Assembly: GCA_032718565.1 (NCBI GenBank)
Contig: JAVGVS010000007.1
Location: forward strand, 5,014,259-5,078,258
DNA: 64,000 nt
Direction: 5' to 3'
DNA from: Distichodus sexfasciatus
Taxonomy: Eukaryota > Chordata > Actinopteri > Characiformes > Distichodontidae
This document shows, in pieces, positions 36,646 through 46,570 of this stretch; within the stretch, counting starts at the first letter, position 1, and each line of letters begins with the position of its first letter. The notes beneath the pieces were generated by a model. The model was not told the DNA's origin and did not search any database. It saw only the letters and a program-made list of their open reading frames with translations. A program made the position numbers and the translations under genes.

Positions 36646-37311
36646 AAGTTAGGTCTATCCTAGAAGAAACATACTTTTAAAACAGTACAGAAAACATTTA
36701 AGACATTTGCCATCATGCTGCATCTTCTCCTCCTCCCAATCATTCCTTCCTTCCATTCCTCCCTTCCTCTCTTGCTCTCTGATGGCTCTAGCGAGTTAAC
36801 CTGTGCAGACATCCCCAATCCCTTCCCTATTTCAACCCCACTTTATTTCTTGATAAGAGCACATCACATCGCTCCTGTCTGGCCTCGAACACCACTTCCT
36901 CCACTCATCCCTTCTGTTCCTGCTGGTTATCGCTCTTCCTCCTGCTTCACGCCACTGCTGTCATCCCCAGAGGTCCAGCGAGGGTTTGCTGTACCGCTGA
37001 CCCATATACCGTGGGCCACATTTACCAACAGCCCTCACGCCGGCTCCCACAAGCCCTCCAGAGAGGCAGGGACATGGCGCTTGCTACGTTCCTCTAGTAA
37101 TTAATCTGCTGTGCCAAGTAAGTCAAGCATCTAATGAGAGTGAGTTAGTGTAAATGGGTTACTGTAATTAAACTGTCTTGATTGAGTTGGACTGATTTCG
37201 TTTGAGCTACATGAAATAGGGTGGGGGGGCATTTTGTTATGACATGTTGGGGGACATGTTCCTTAATCTTCTGAAGGCAGGAGCAAAAAGAGGACAAGAG
37301 GCAAATACAGT
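36646..37311. other. Unique sequence, possible conserved island
   Basis: A pyrimidine-rich part at about 36715-36790 gives the leucine/serine-rich start of a 129-codon frame with no signature. The part at about 36990-37200 contains CTAGTAATTAATCTG and GTAATTAAACTG and looks like conserved noncoding sequence. No gene supported. Confidence 0.35.
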
Positions 37312-37945
37312 GCTACACACACACACACGCACACACACACACACAGTCATTTCTTGCTGGCTTTGTGAGACACTGCCATTGACTATGAGGTACTCCTATT
37401 AACAAAAAAAGGTTGTAGATTTTTCTTATATACTTGTAAAATGTCCTCACAAAGCCCAAAAAATATTTGTGACCCGATCTGGCGTAATGAGTCGGAAGTC
37501 GGCATTCTATTTATTTAGATACGGGCCGATTATGTTGAAAAACATCACAAAAATAGCGATTTTTCTTTTTTGGAGACCAGATTGATTTTGAAGACCTTTT
37601 CTTTCATATAAGACCAAAAAAGAAAAATCGATATTTTTGATGTTTGTCAACATAATCGGCCCGTATCTATATGAATAGAACACTGACTTCCGACTCATTA
37701 CGGCAGATCGGGTCACATTTGGGTACAAGTACCTGTGTCTCTATGTCTTGTTATCTTTGTGAGGTTCTTCCAGTGACTCCCATACTTTTCAACCCGCAAT
37801 TGTATTAACCCCAATGCAAACTTTAATCTCAGTGAGCAGAAGCAAAAAAAAATCTGACTTTGTCACACAAACGGTTTCCCTCACTTTTAGGAGACCCTCA
37901 GGTCCTTACAAGTACCTAAAACCCTGTTCATGCACACACACATCC
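37312..37945. repeat. Older fish repeat, split by a MITE
   Basis: CA repeat (37312-37345), then words such as GTGAGACACTGCCATTGAC and AATGTCCTCACAAAGCCC before the MITE. After it come GGTACAAGTACC, TTTGTGAGGTTC, CCAGTGACTCCCATAC and AGGTCCTTACAAGTACC, ending at another CACACACA run. These 'opposed GTCCTCAC / TTGTGAGG' words mark a common fish repeat that is often bordered by CA tracts. The MITE at 37469-37716 interrupts it. Confidence 0.5.
37469..37716. mobile_element. Palindromic MITE (foldback element)
   Basis: Nearly the whole element is one imperfect inverted repeat. GTGACCCGATCTGGCG at the left pairs with the complement of CAGATCGGGTCAC at the right, and AATGAGTCGGAAGTC, GATACGGGCCGATTATGTTG and CGATTTTTCTTTTTTGG also pair in order, leaving a loop of about 30-40 bp near 37590. 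Flanking ATTT (37465-37468 and 37717-37720) is a likely 4-bp target duplication. The 73-codon minus-strand frame inside it is an artefact. The superfamily is not certain. Confidence 0.85.
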
Positions 37946-39540
37946 ACAGAGGCTTAAGCAGCTAAAGGGTTAAAAGAGAAGCCTCTTCGGGGTGGGCTTG
38001 GGGTGGGCTTGGAGGTGGGGAGGTTGCAGAGCTACAAGGGCTTCTGTCCTGGACCAAGCGCAGGGAACAGCGGCCCAGCACTGATAAGACTCTAATAGTC
38101 CTCCTTTGAGAACCCGGAGCTCCACTATCCTTATTAGTCATTTATCACACCTGCCAGCTTCGCTGAACCATAATTACTCTGGCCTTATCCCCCCTCTGCT
38201 GTCATGTCTGAGAGAGAGAGAGAGAGAGAGGGAGGGAGGGAGGAACGGCTAAGGAAGGAGGTAACGAGAACAACATTGTGCTGTCCTGCCTGGTCCAGCT
38301 AGGGCTGTGTTCTCCACAACTCCTTCCTCCAACACACACACACACACACTGATGAGACATTGGCATGAACCAGAATGAGGATTTCTGTGATATTCATGAG
38401 GGCGTAGAGGCACAGCAAGGCAGACGTGGGTAGGTGGAGGTGACTGGATAAGCCAAACGCTGCTCCCCTTCGTTCTGAATAATTTTCCAGTAGTGTGATA
38501 GCGGTGGGAGGACCGTAATCTCCATCCTACAACCTGCCTAGATGGAGCACATTGTGTTTCTAATGGGAAGAAGAACTTGAGTTTCCAGTCATAGCTTGGC
38601 GGTGAGGGGGAGGGAGAGTGGAATTTTCCACCCGGTAAGGGAAACACTTCGGGGAAAAATGTCACAACCTTGTATCAGACGCAGTCCCGCTCAAACACGA
38701 GTGATTTTTATACTTGCTTGACTTCAAACGCTGCTAATCACCACCACTTTCACCTGGGAACGCAGGCTCCATGCAGATACGCATCTGTCGTCGAACATTG
38801 ATGTCGGCGTCTCTCTGGTTTGAGATTTTGCCACGTGCCACGGTAAACTCTTCAACCTCGAAAGTGGTTACAGATGTGAAGCACGTGTTCTTAATCTCAG
38901 GTCATGGCCCGGCTCAGCTGCAATCTCACTGCTTAGAGCCAGCAGGCAGAGCAAACAGCCTTCCTGGTTGAAACTGACACCCTCCTGACCTGGCAGCAGA
39001 CCGTAAACAGAAGTTGAAGATGTTTACTAATCACAGTCGTTTCAAAGTGGCATCACATGTTCATAACTTGTTATGCAAACTGATGTTACCTTTAATAATG
39101 GTAAATTCTCAAACTTTATTATACATATTTATTTATTGCATCTCGAAATATACTATTTCACCTAAAATACCTTTAAATTAAGAAGCAATGAGTATGCAGT
39201 GTATTATTTTTTCCTCAAAATGGATTATTAAAATTCTGTGCATGAACTATGATGCACCTATGTCTAAATGTATGGATAGTTAGGGTTAGGGTTACATACG
39301 TACACGCAAGAGGTCATATTAAATATGCAATAAGAAAATTTGTTGTTCATTAACTGCCATTTGTTTTGAGTTTCAGCAAAGGTCAATCTGCAGACAAAAC
39401 AAAATGGCATAAGGAATAAGGTTAATGAGGTTTGTTTATTCTTAAATTATAATATTTTCTATGAACAAGCCAATTATGTCCATGACAATAGTTAATTGTG
39501 GCCTCAAAAACCAAGCCAGCCAAAAAAAACAGACAACATT
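37946..39540. other. Unique non-coding sequence
   Basis: (GA)n at about 38212-38232 and a (CA)n at about 38332-38349. The 138-codon minus-strand frame (38249-38665) runs through the CA repeat and has no domain, so I do not call it. No gene supported. Confidence 0.5.
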
Positions 39541-40172
39541 GGCTACATTCAGACTGCCAGCCACATTGTTCAATTCCAATTTTTTGCTCAGAACGGATTC
39601 GTCTGTCTTGACGGTTCACATTCATAACTACAAGTGACCTGTATCTGACTGTAATGTGAACGCATCGGTCCTCTGAAACGTCACGCATGTGCACATTGAT
39701 ACGTTTTTACACGGGTCAACTGCGTCACCAACAACAAAAAACGTCATATCTGTGGGACGACTCATGGCATTAAAAATGGAGGCGTCAGTAGCTCACGCAT
39801 GTATCGTACTTTGCTCTGGAGAACAACAAACAGTGAATCAGCTGTACAGTCAATAAAATCCCCAACTTCTTCATCCTTCCACTGACTGTTATCGCAGCTC
39901 TCCTCCATTTTTACCTTCCTGTGCTGCCGGTGCAGGCTGATGATGTCAGCGCATGCGTATAAGCAAAAAGCCACATGAATTCCGATCTGAGCGTTCACAT
40001 TCAGGTCGCATGGCCGCGAATCGGATATGTATGCGATTCAGTACCACATATGAAAGTGATTTGAAAAGATCAGATTTGCGTGTCCACGCAGCCCTGAAAA
40101 GATCAGATCTGTGTCACATTAAGGCAAAAAATCCGATTTGAGTCACTTCAGCATTGCAGTGTGAACGTAGCC
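39541..40172. mobile_element. Harbinger-like non-autonomous DNA transposon
   Basis: The left end GGCTACATTCAGACTGC and the complement of the right end GGCTACGTTCACACTGC match at 15 of 17 positions. ATT flanks both ends (39538-39540 and 40173-40175), consistent with a 3-bp target duplication. The right subterminal part has repeated AAAAGATCAGATTTG and AAAAGATCAGATCTG. On the minus strand at about 39762-39910 a frame reads KMEESCDNSQWKDEEVGDF, similar to the start of the Myb/SANT-like accessory protein of Harbinger elements. That would make this a deleted derivative. hAT remains an alternative. Confidence 0.65.
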
Positions 40173-40175
40173 ATT

Positions 40176-41276
40176 GATCAGTCAGTGAAACTGAAGTTCA
40201 AAACAGATCAGCAAAAACACCAAAAAATGATCAGTGAGTTCGCCATCAAAAGTTTGCATTTATTTATTTGTTGTATTTATGCAATATTTTTTATAGTGTC
40301 ACCACACTTGATTTCCTTTTTGTTTTTCCCCCCTAAATGCAGACCAGTTTTATACCTGGACACCCCTGAGCACCTTGCCTGGCACGGCCAACCGGTCTGT
40401 TGTGGGCCTGTCCACCATCTGCCATGTCCTCTTTAGTCACAAACAAACCATGCTGCCCCTCCTCTTGTCCCAACACTGCGCCGTCTCACCCCTCGCAGAT
40501 GTTCCACCACCACCCCGTTGAGTTAGCATGTGCTAATTTACTTGTTAACTCTCTCCGACTCACCTATCCAGAGCCTGGGTCCTCCAAACTCCACTTGGCT
40601 CGGCTCAGCTCGGCTCGGCCCTCGTGGTGAGATTTCTCCTGGCCCCTTGGAGGCGGCATGCTCCCTCGCAGATGGGGACACAAGCAGGGCTGCGGAGCAC
40701 TGGCTCCAGATGTGTGGAGCGCCAACAGGGCCAGACGAAAAGGGGGATAGAGAGAGAGAGAGAGAGAGGGGAAAAGAGGGAGGAGGAAGAGGAGTGAGAT
40801 GGGGGTGGGTGTGAGCATGGCGGTGAGAATATGAATTTTGTTGTCATTAACAGTCTCGACAGATGCGCAAAACCCCAGAGGAAGGGACAGCTGTGCTTTT
40901 GACAGTGCGTAAAATTCTCTCTCTCCTGCTCTCTCACTCTCTCACCCTCTCGCTCTCTCTCTCGTTGTGAATGGTGTGATTGTCGAGGAGGGGTGGCTCT
41001 TTGTTGTTTTAGAGCCGCCTCTTCACGTTCCCTCTGTTTTAACAAGCTTTTTATGGAGAGCTGTTCTTAATGGCCTCTCACTTATAAAACAAAGCTCCGG
41101 GTGACATGCGGATGACATGTAGAGAAATGCCGTAAAAAGACAGACGTGACGGATGGTCCTTCTGCGCACAGCAATTAAACCTTGAGCCCACACCACGCAC
41201 ATTAAACACCTACAGCAGCCATGCCCACATCATGTTCTACCTACAATAGCACGCAATCACGCAATCACACTGTGCT
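40176..41276. other. Unique sequence with simple repeats
   Basis: GC-richer at about 40540-40740, with tandem GCTCG-type units (about 40597-40618). (GA)n at about 40748-40768, and a pyrimidine run of CTCTC units at about 40915-40965. Frames at 40530-41045 on both strands are readings of these. No gene supported. Confidence 0.45.
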
Positions 41277-41400
41277 GTCTTCGTGAGACTGGCCCCCATG
41301 ATTACTTAATGTAAATAACACATCTAAGTAAATTGTCAGAGGTACTTAGATGTATATTTTACATTAAGTAAATTATGGGGACCAGTCCTCATGAAGCAAA
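41277..41400. repeat. Foldback (inverted repeat) element
   Basis: The left arm (about 41277-41330) and the right arm (about 41343-41400) are complementary with small mismatches: ACTGGCCCCCATGATTACTT against the complement of AAGTAAATTATGGGGACCAGT, TTAATGTAAA against TTTACATTAA, and ACATCTAAGTA against TACTTAGATGT. The loop is about 12 bp. Nearby GGACTGGTCC / GTCCTCAC words at 41455-41475 and 41798-41812 suggest it belongs to a wider repeat family. Confidence 0.75.
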
Positions 41401-41629
41401 AATCATCAAAAAATTAATTATTGAAAAAAAAAGATTTTCTAATGTTTTTGTTTCATGAGGATTGGTCCTCACATATAAAAATATTCTCACAAAGGCACAA
41501 ATTGGACATTCAGATCTGAGTTCTTACAAACATGTTATAACACAAACACAATTTGAAATGTTCTGTTCACTTTGCATGAAGACACAGGCACACAGATGTG
41601 TTAATTTACAGCCTTCATTTGCTCTTTTT

Positions 41630-41760
41630 GGAGGTGGCGCAGTGCTTAGCACTGCTGCCTCACAGTGAGAAGGTCTTGGGTTTGATCTAGGGTCTTTCTG
41701 TGTGGAGTTTGCTTGCTCTGACTGTGTTCGTGTGCCTCTTTGGAGATTTTTTAAATAAAG
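41630..41760 (+). mobile_element. DANA/mermaid-like SINE
   Basis: The head GGAGGTGGCGCAGTGCTTAG, GCTGCCTCACAGTGAGAAGG and a worn B box GGTTTGATCT (41679-41688) are followed by TTTCTGTGTGGAGTTTGC. That order is characteristic of the fish DANA/mermaid SINE head. The copy ends soon after, with no intact tail. Confidence 0.75.
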
Positions 41761-42139
41761 TCTGGAAGTTAGAAAACATAATTGTCTAATGTGAGGCAGT
41801 CCTCACTTACAAAAATGTCCACACAAAGGCAAAAAAATCACTTGTGCTGTCATTTAGTGGACAGAATTATCTAAAATCCTGTCCAAACATATGTACAGAG
41901 GGAGAGAACGAAATAGGGACTGAGAGAGAGAGAGAGAGGGACAAAGCACACAATTTGTAATGCCCTGTTTACTTCTGTAGCTACTCAGAGCTTTTTTTAC
42001 ACCCTCTATTTACTCGTTGTGATGTTTGGGGACAGCAGTAGAGGGACAAATTTGTGTTAACAACGCACAATCCGAGGCAGCACAGCGAAAAGGGGGAAAA
42101 AAAGTGCTCGGCCGCCTCACCTGTGGCACCAGACGCGCT
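41761..42139. other. Unique non-coding sequence
   Basis: Contains a GTGAGGCAGTCCTCAC inverted word at about 41790-41806, related to the family noted at 41277, and a GA run near 41922-41938. No gene. Confidence 0.4.
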
Positions 42140-42400
42140 CTCCCCCGACACCAAATAAAGTGCTGATTTTTTAATAAGATTATTCAAAACAATGGGAGGG
42201 GGGAGGCAGGGTGATGCATCACCACGGCACGCTTTTGTTGGGCTTTTGGATGGAGGCGAGAAGGCAGCGGAGCAGCCGAGCGAAACAATGGAGTCTCCTG
42301 TCGTGCCTCTCTGTGTTTGTCTCTTCCGAGACAAAACATTCCTGTTACACAAACAATGGGGCACTCATTAGGGCCCGCGCGGGGCTGCCAATACTTTTGG
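42140..42400. promoter_or_regulatory. Candidate enhancer with three SOX-like sites
   Basis: AACAATGG, the consensus for SOX HMG factors, occurs three times in the same orientation at 42188-42195, 42284-42291 and 42352-42359. The segment is repeat-free, GC-richer, and includes CTCATTAGGGCCCGCGCGGG at about 42364-42383. The 91- and 127-codon frames over it lie on opposite strands and show no domain. Enhancer function is inferred. Confidence 0.35.
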
Positions 42401-42609
42401 CCACGTGCTCTCTCTCTCCCTCTCTATCTTTCCCTCTCTCTCTCTCAGACTCACAACACACTTCACCCTCCCTCCTCAACCCCTGAAGCCAGTCTTATCC
42501 CCTTTCTTCTGTTGTTCGGAAGCCTGCGCTCCCTTTTCCTCTCTCGGGCATGCACAGATTTTTCTCCTTGTTTGAAAAGAGAGACATTTAAACATTACAG
42601 TAGCGATGC

Positions 42610-43067
42610 CACTGCAAAAAAATCAGTGTCAGAAAATAAGAAAAAGAAAAGGATAATAAGAAAAAAGGTACCAGAATCAAGCAAAATTATCTGCCAGTAT
42701 AGTGAGAAAATTTATCTTGTAAAGATCTCCTAAAACAAGAAAAAAAAATCTTTCCCCTTTTCCATGTTTTTAGCTTTAATATTATTAAAATAAGCAAAGT
42801 TGTCATGAATTTCTTAACTCGTAGTCGAGAGCATGAGACTTTGAACCTTTCAGTTCTCTTGATTAAATTTCTTATTTCACTTTAAGAAGTTCTTATAATC
42901 AGTAAATTTTTCTTAACAAGATAATTGTAGCCAACATTTCTTAAAATTAGATTATTTATCTTACACATACAAGTCTAGTCAAGTAAGTTATTCTTAAAAT
43001 AAAAAATCAAGATCTATTTTTTCTTTTTAAGATTTTCTGGCTTGTTAAGATTTCATTTTTTGCAGTG
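42610..43067. mobile_element. MITE with CACTGCAAAAAA termini
   Basis: The left end CACTGCAAAAAAATC is the complement of the right end (TTTTTTGCAGTG, 43056-43067). Inside the right end, TTAAGATTTTCTGGCTTGTTAAG mirrors the left TCAGAAAATAAGAAAAAG. The interior is A/T-rich with repeated AAGAAA and TTCTTA words and no coding frame. This terminus is typical of a very common fish DNA-transposon MITE. I see no clear target duplication. Confidence 0.7.
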
Positions 43068-43180
43068 TACTAACAGCTACTTTTTTAGTAGCTTATCAGT
43101 AGCAAAGTTACTTTTAAAATGCTGAAGTTTTAATAGTAAATGGCTACTATTTTTACATATAGTGATAAATTTTTCTTCTC
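43068..43180 (-). mobile_element. Fragment related to the hAT-like element at 31418
   Basis: AACAGCTACTTTTTTAGTAG, TATCAGTAGCAAAGTTAC and TTTTAAAA match, in complement and order, the right end of the element at 31418-31873 (TTTTAAAAGTTGC, TTTGCTACTGACAAGATAC, AGTTAGCTAC). It directly abuts the MITE ending at 43067. Confidence 0.6.
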
Positions 43181-44275
43181 TTTACGAAGACTGGCATTTA
43201 CAATGACCAGGTGTTTCTGATTGGCGTGGAATTGGCAGAAGAGGCAGCTACCGTCATGATTTCATCGCCCAGGGTCCAGAAATTATGGAACAGACGTTTC
43301 CTTTCTTAGCCTTAATTTTTTAAATTCGGAGTAGAAATTCCGAGGTGGGCAGCTTAATGCTCTATTTACCCTTTCTTTGCCGTCTTTCATTTGCCCTCCT
43401 TCTGTGCATCAGATAAACCACTTCAGCATCACTTCACTGAGCCTAGACTTACAAAGCTTCTCTCTCAGGAAAGGGACAGAGCCCCAGAGCATTGCACGAG
43501 GAAATTGAAAGTCTAAGCAAACAATAGCAATAATGACGATAACAATAACAAATCCATGTTTAACCAAGCAACATCCCTTCCTCGCCGTGCCTTTTGAGCA
43601 GAAAACAATGGGCATCTCCCTTTGTTAAAGGAACAGCTTTTCCCCTGCTGTAAATCAGCCCATATTATCATCATAAAAAGAGCAGGGGGCACGACTTCTC
43701 CGCCTTCTCCCATGTACCACCAACCTTCACAACATCGCTTAAACTGGTGACACGTAAACAAGGTCTTTAAGGACTATTTTAATGGGGCTGGCTGTTTTTA
43801 TTTTCTACAACAGTGTTGTAGCAGATGCAGCCTGTGTAAGTATTCAGGAAGCGTTAAGAGTCTTTTCAAGCATTGTTGTAATATCACAGGCTGGCTATCG
43901 TATTCTAAGGAAAGTGAAGAAGCTCATTTAGCATTTGTGTGTTTGTGTGTGTGTGGCAGATGAAAAAGGATACAGTCACAACAGCCCCAGGAAAGCACCA
44001 TGTCTCACAGTAGCATAAAAAACATATTTAACAATTTTCACACCAATGTGCACTTCTCTGTCTGTCCCTCCATTATATACACACAACTCTGTCTCTCATA
44101 CACAGAGCTCTCTCTCTCTTTATAATAAAGGAATTATTAAAATTAAAATTCTCATAAGTGGCACTGTACAAGATTATGCTCGACTCTCTTTTTCACCCAA
44201 AATAAAAATTTACAGCACCCACAAAACAGAAAAGGCTTATTCTTATCTGCATTTCATCTCCAAACGTGCCTGATG
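43181..44275. other. Unique non-coding sequence
   Basis: No gene supported. The overlapping minus-strand frames at 43409-43761 show no domain. A TG run lies at about 43937-43955. Confidence 0.45.
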
Positions 44276-44435
44276 GTCATGACCTAGGAGCAGGATACTC
44301 CATTATGCAACAAACTCCTGGGTTTAAAGTCTGGCTCTTTAAAACCTGAGCAAGACCATTAACCCCAGATTGCTCCAGAGGGACTGACCTTGTAAGTTAG
44401 AAATGTAAGTCACCCTAGAAAATATAAATATGAAT
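44276..44435 (+). mobile_element. tRNA-headed SINE-like repeat, family B
   Basis: A worn tRNA-like head (TGACCTAGGAGCAGGATAC then CCTGGGTTTAAAGTC as B box) is followed by CCTGAGCAAGACCATTAACC, CCAGATTGCTCC and GTAAGTTAGAAATGTAAGTC with a CACCCTAGA word. This is the ordered tail of a familiar fish SINE type, ending in AATAAAAATGTAAA. Confidence 0.6.
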
Positions 44436-44506
44436 AAAAATGTAAAACTCTGAGGTACTGGGGAAAACAGTTCTCAATCAGTGCTCAATAAGTACCTCTT
44501 AATGCT

Positions 44507-44536
44507 TCCATGGTGTTGAGAAGACAACACCATGGA
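44507..44536. repeat. Perfect 12-bp hairpin
   Basis: TCCATGGTGTTG and its exact complement CAACACCATGGA flank the 6-base loop AGAAGA. No T-run follows, and nothing else shows that it is a terminator or small RNA. Confidence 0.85.
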
Positions 44537-45599
44537 CTTCTATAGAGGACTTAAGTGAGGATAATGAGAGTTTTCATGGTTTTCGGTACACCGCTGGACA
44601 GCTTGAGCCCTGTTATGAGGACTTGTGGCCAGACAGGTGGGACATGTGATCAGTACTAGCTAATGAGAGACCAGCTCAGGTAAGAGCGAGTGGCACACTT
44701 CAGCTAATTACTAAGCAAAATGACAAGGGCTAGGTCCAGTCTAGAGTAGAGTGGTCTTTCTGATCTCTAAGGCTAAAAAGGGTTAAATCACTGAGTTTGA
44801 ACTGATTTATAAGTTATAAGGAGCAATTACTGTTTTTTTAACAGTGTAAAACCATATAGTCTCACAATTACAAATCTGTTGGAAGAATACTAAATTATTA
44901 AATATAATACAATATAATATCTAAACAATACTACAGCATTAACTAACTTTAAACTTAATCGTTTTAAAATAATTTCCAATATAATCATTTTCACTGACTG
45001 AGACCGGTCCTCATATGGAAAGATTTTCTTGCAAAATCCTAACTGTTTGACAAATCTAAGGTTTAAACCCTTGATATACTCGCTTTGATACTGTGAACAA
45101 CTGTCAGGTGCTTAGATTGACTTCTATATTATTAAATCAATAGATTACACCTAACCCTAACCTCACTATTCAAAAAGACAGCATTCAAGTTTGCATGAGA
45201 TTCAGTTATTTTAAGACTCAACATCTTTGTCAATATCGATGAAGTATCTTATGTTCAAGCCCTTGTCTAGTTATCTTGTTTGATAGTGTTGGCCTTTGTA
45301 ACTCATGATTAGCTGAAGTCTGTCATTGCATCTGAAGCTGGCCTCTAATCACCTCATTCAACAACCAGTCACCACAAGTTCAAAGCTGAAAACAGTGGCC
45401 CAGGAGAGGTGTGGAGAGATTACAGGTGCCAAGATGGGCAGACACACCGCTCAGATGGGCAACTACGAGGGCAGCACACCCACAGCGACTTGTTGTCGTT
45501 CGCCCTTTTTATGACTTCCTGAAATCTCCACCTCCCCTCCTCCCTTACGCTGGGTGTAAATCAGCCGTCTGAAAATGACAGAGGGCAGGAGGGAAAATA
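44537..45599. other. AT-rich non-coding sequence
   Basis: No gene supported. GAGACCGGTCCTCATATGG at about 45000-45018 resembles the GTCCTCA-word repeat near 41277. Confidence 0.45.
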
Positions 45600-45900
45600 T
45601 TTCAGAGATAAAAAGAGGAGTCCTAGCATACCCCAGGCGCCCATTAAAGCCCCCCCCCCAGAGGGCCCTAAGACCTGCGGCTGCTGGAGGAATTGCGCTG
45701 AATAAAAATGGGCTTTCTAGTTACACAAATACGAAGCGTTCGCAAATTGCTTTCTAAAAAACTCCATCAGTAAAGGGGGCTTAGCGATTGTGACATTTAC
45801 AACCGCAATAAAAACCCACCCTGGCTTTAAAGTGCAAAAAAACACAATACTCTCATAAATATAATGAGAAAGAAAGAAAGAAACATTGACATTAAGTGTT
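45600..45900. promoter_or_regulatory. Conserved-looking block with duplicated core, copy 1
   Basis: Contains a 96-bp unit (45683-45778) that recurs at 46310-46405 without any gap and with only about nine changes. It includes GGGCTTTCTAGTTACA, ACGAAGCG and AACTCCATCAGTAAAGGGG. The surrounding sequence is repeat-free, apart from a run of ten C at 45650-45659. No frame runs through both copies with a domain. A duplicated regulatory module or an old low-copy repeat both fit. Confidence 0.45.
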
Positions 45901-46309
45901 TGCACTGAGATACCTTAATTCGCAGAAGATTTGAGATTTACATTTTAAATAAACACTTCTCATTTCTTTCCTCCCCTCCATGCTAGCGGGATCCCAGAGC
46001 TGGCCAGAGGAATGTAAGACGGCGGATGCAAGAGCTGCCATGAATTGGACTCTGGGGTGATAATTTTGAAGTGCATTGTAAAGAGAAACGAGAGCCATAA
46101 ACCAGAGTTTGTTGAGGCAATGTCCACTGGTTCCTGAGACTGTAGTGGCCAGTGCCATGCCAAATACTGAGTTTCAGCCTGGTCAGTGTAGGAAATTGGA
46201 AACCAACTTGGGAAGCTGAGTTGCTGCTGTAAGAAGTGTTAGAGGGTCCAGTAGGGGGTTCTGTCCTGTGGTCTGTATGTACCCCATTGTCCTCAAGCCA
46301 GGTGTAAAT

Positions 46310-46405
46310 GCTGGAGGAATTGCATGGAATAACAATGGGCTTTCTAGTTACATAAATACGAAGCGTTTGCACATTTCTTTCTGAAAAACTCCATCAGTAA
46401 AGGGG
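46310..46405 (+). repeat. Second copy of the 96-bp duplicated unit
   Basis: Direct copy of 45683-45778, offset 627 bp. It keeps GCTGGAGGAATTGC, AATGGGCTTTCTAGTTACA, AAATACGAAGCG and AAAACTCCATCAGTAAAGGG. Similarity stops abruptly on the left and fades after GGGG on the right. A tRNA-headed SINE starts 26 bp downstream. Confidence 0.85.
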
Positions 46406-46430
46406 ACACCAACTGTGACCCTTTGAAATC

Positions 46431-46570
46431 TGGTGCTACTGGTTAGGAATCTTGCCTCTAGACCAAGAGGTTGTGGTTTCGAATCCCACCTCCAGCACTA
46501 CCATCATTGGGCTTGTTGACTGTTGAATCGATGTATTGATGTAGATCAATGTATCCTTACACCTTGCTAT
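46431..46570 (+). mobile_element. tRNA-headed SINE
   Basis: TGGTGCTACTGGTTAGGAATC resembles a tRNA D-arm and A box. GTTGTGGTTTCGAATCCCAC is a good B box with T-arm pairing (46471-46490). The acceptor stem does not pair properly, and the body continues with CACTACCATCATTGGGC, so I call a SINE and not a functional tRNA gene. Confidence 0.65.

Noticed and set aside
36715..37104. 129-codon plus-strand frame
   Set aside because: Starts in a pyrimidine-rich run, and the rest has no signature. The end lies in sequence that looks like a noncoding element.
37507..37728. 73-codon minus-strand frame
   Set aside because: Lies inside the palindromic MITE, and the arms encode complementary nonsense.
38249..38665. 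138-codon minus-strand frame
   Set aside because: Passes through a CA microsatellite, with no recognisable domain or splice context.
39284..39296. Short TTAGGGTTAGGG run
   Set aside because: Two telomere-type units only; too short to call an interstitial telomeric block.
46431..46500. Possible functional tRNA gene
   Set aside because: A good B box and T arm, but the acceptor stem does not pair and the anticodon arm is irregular. A SINE body follows.
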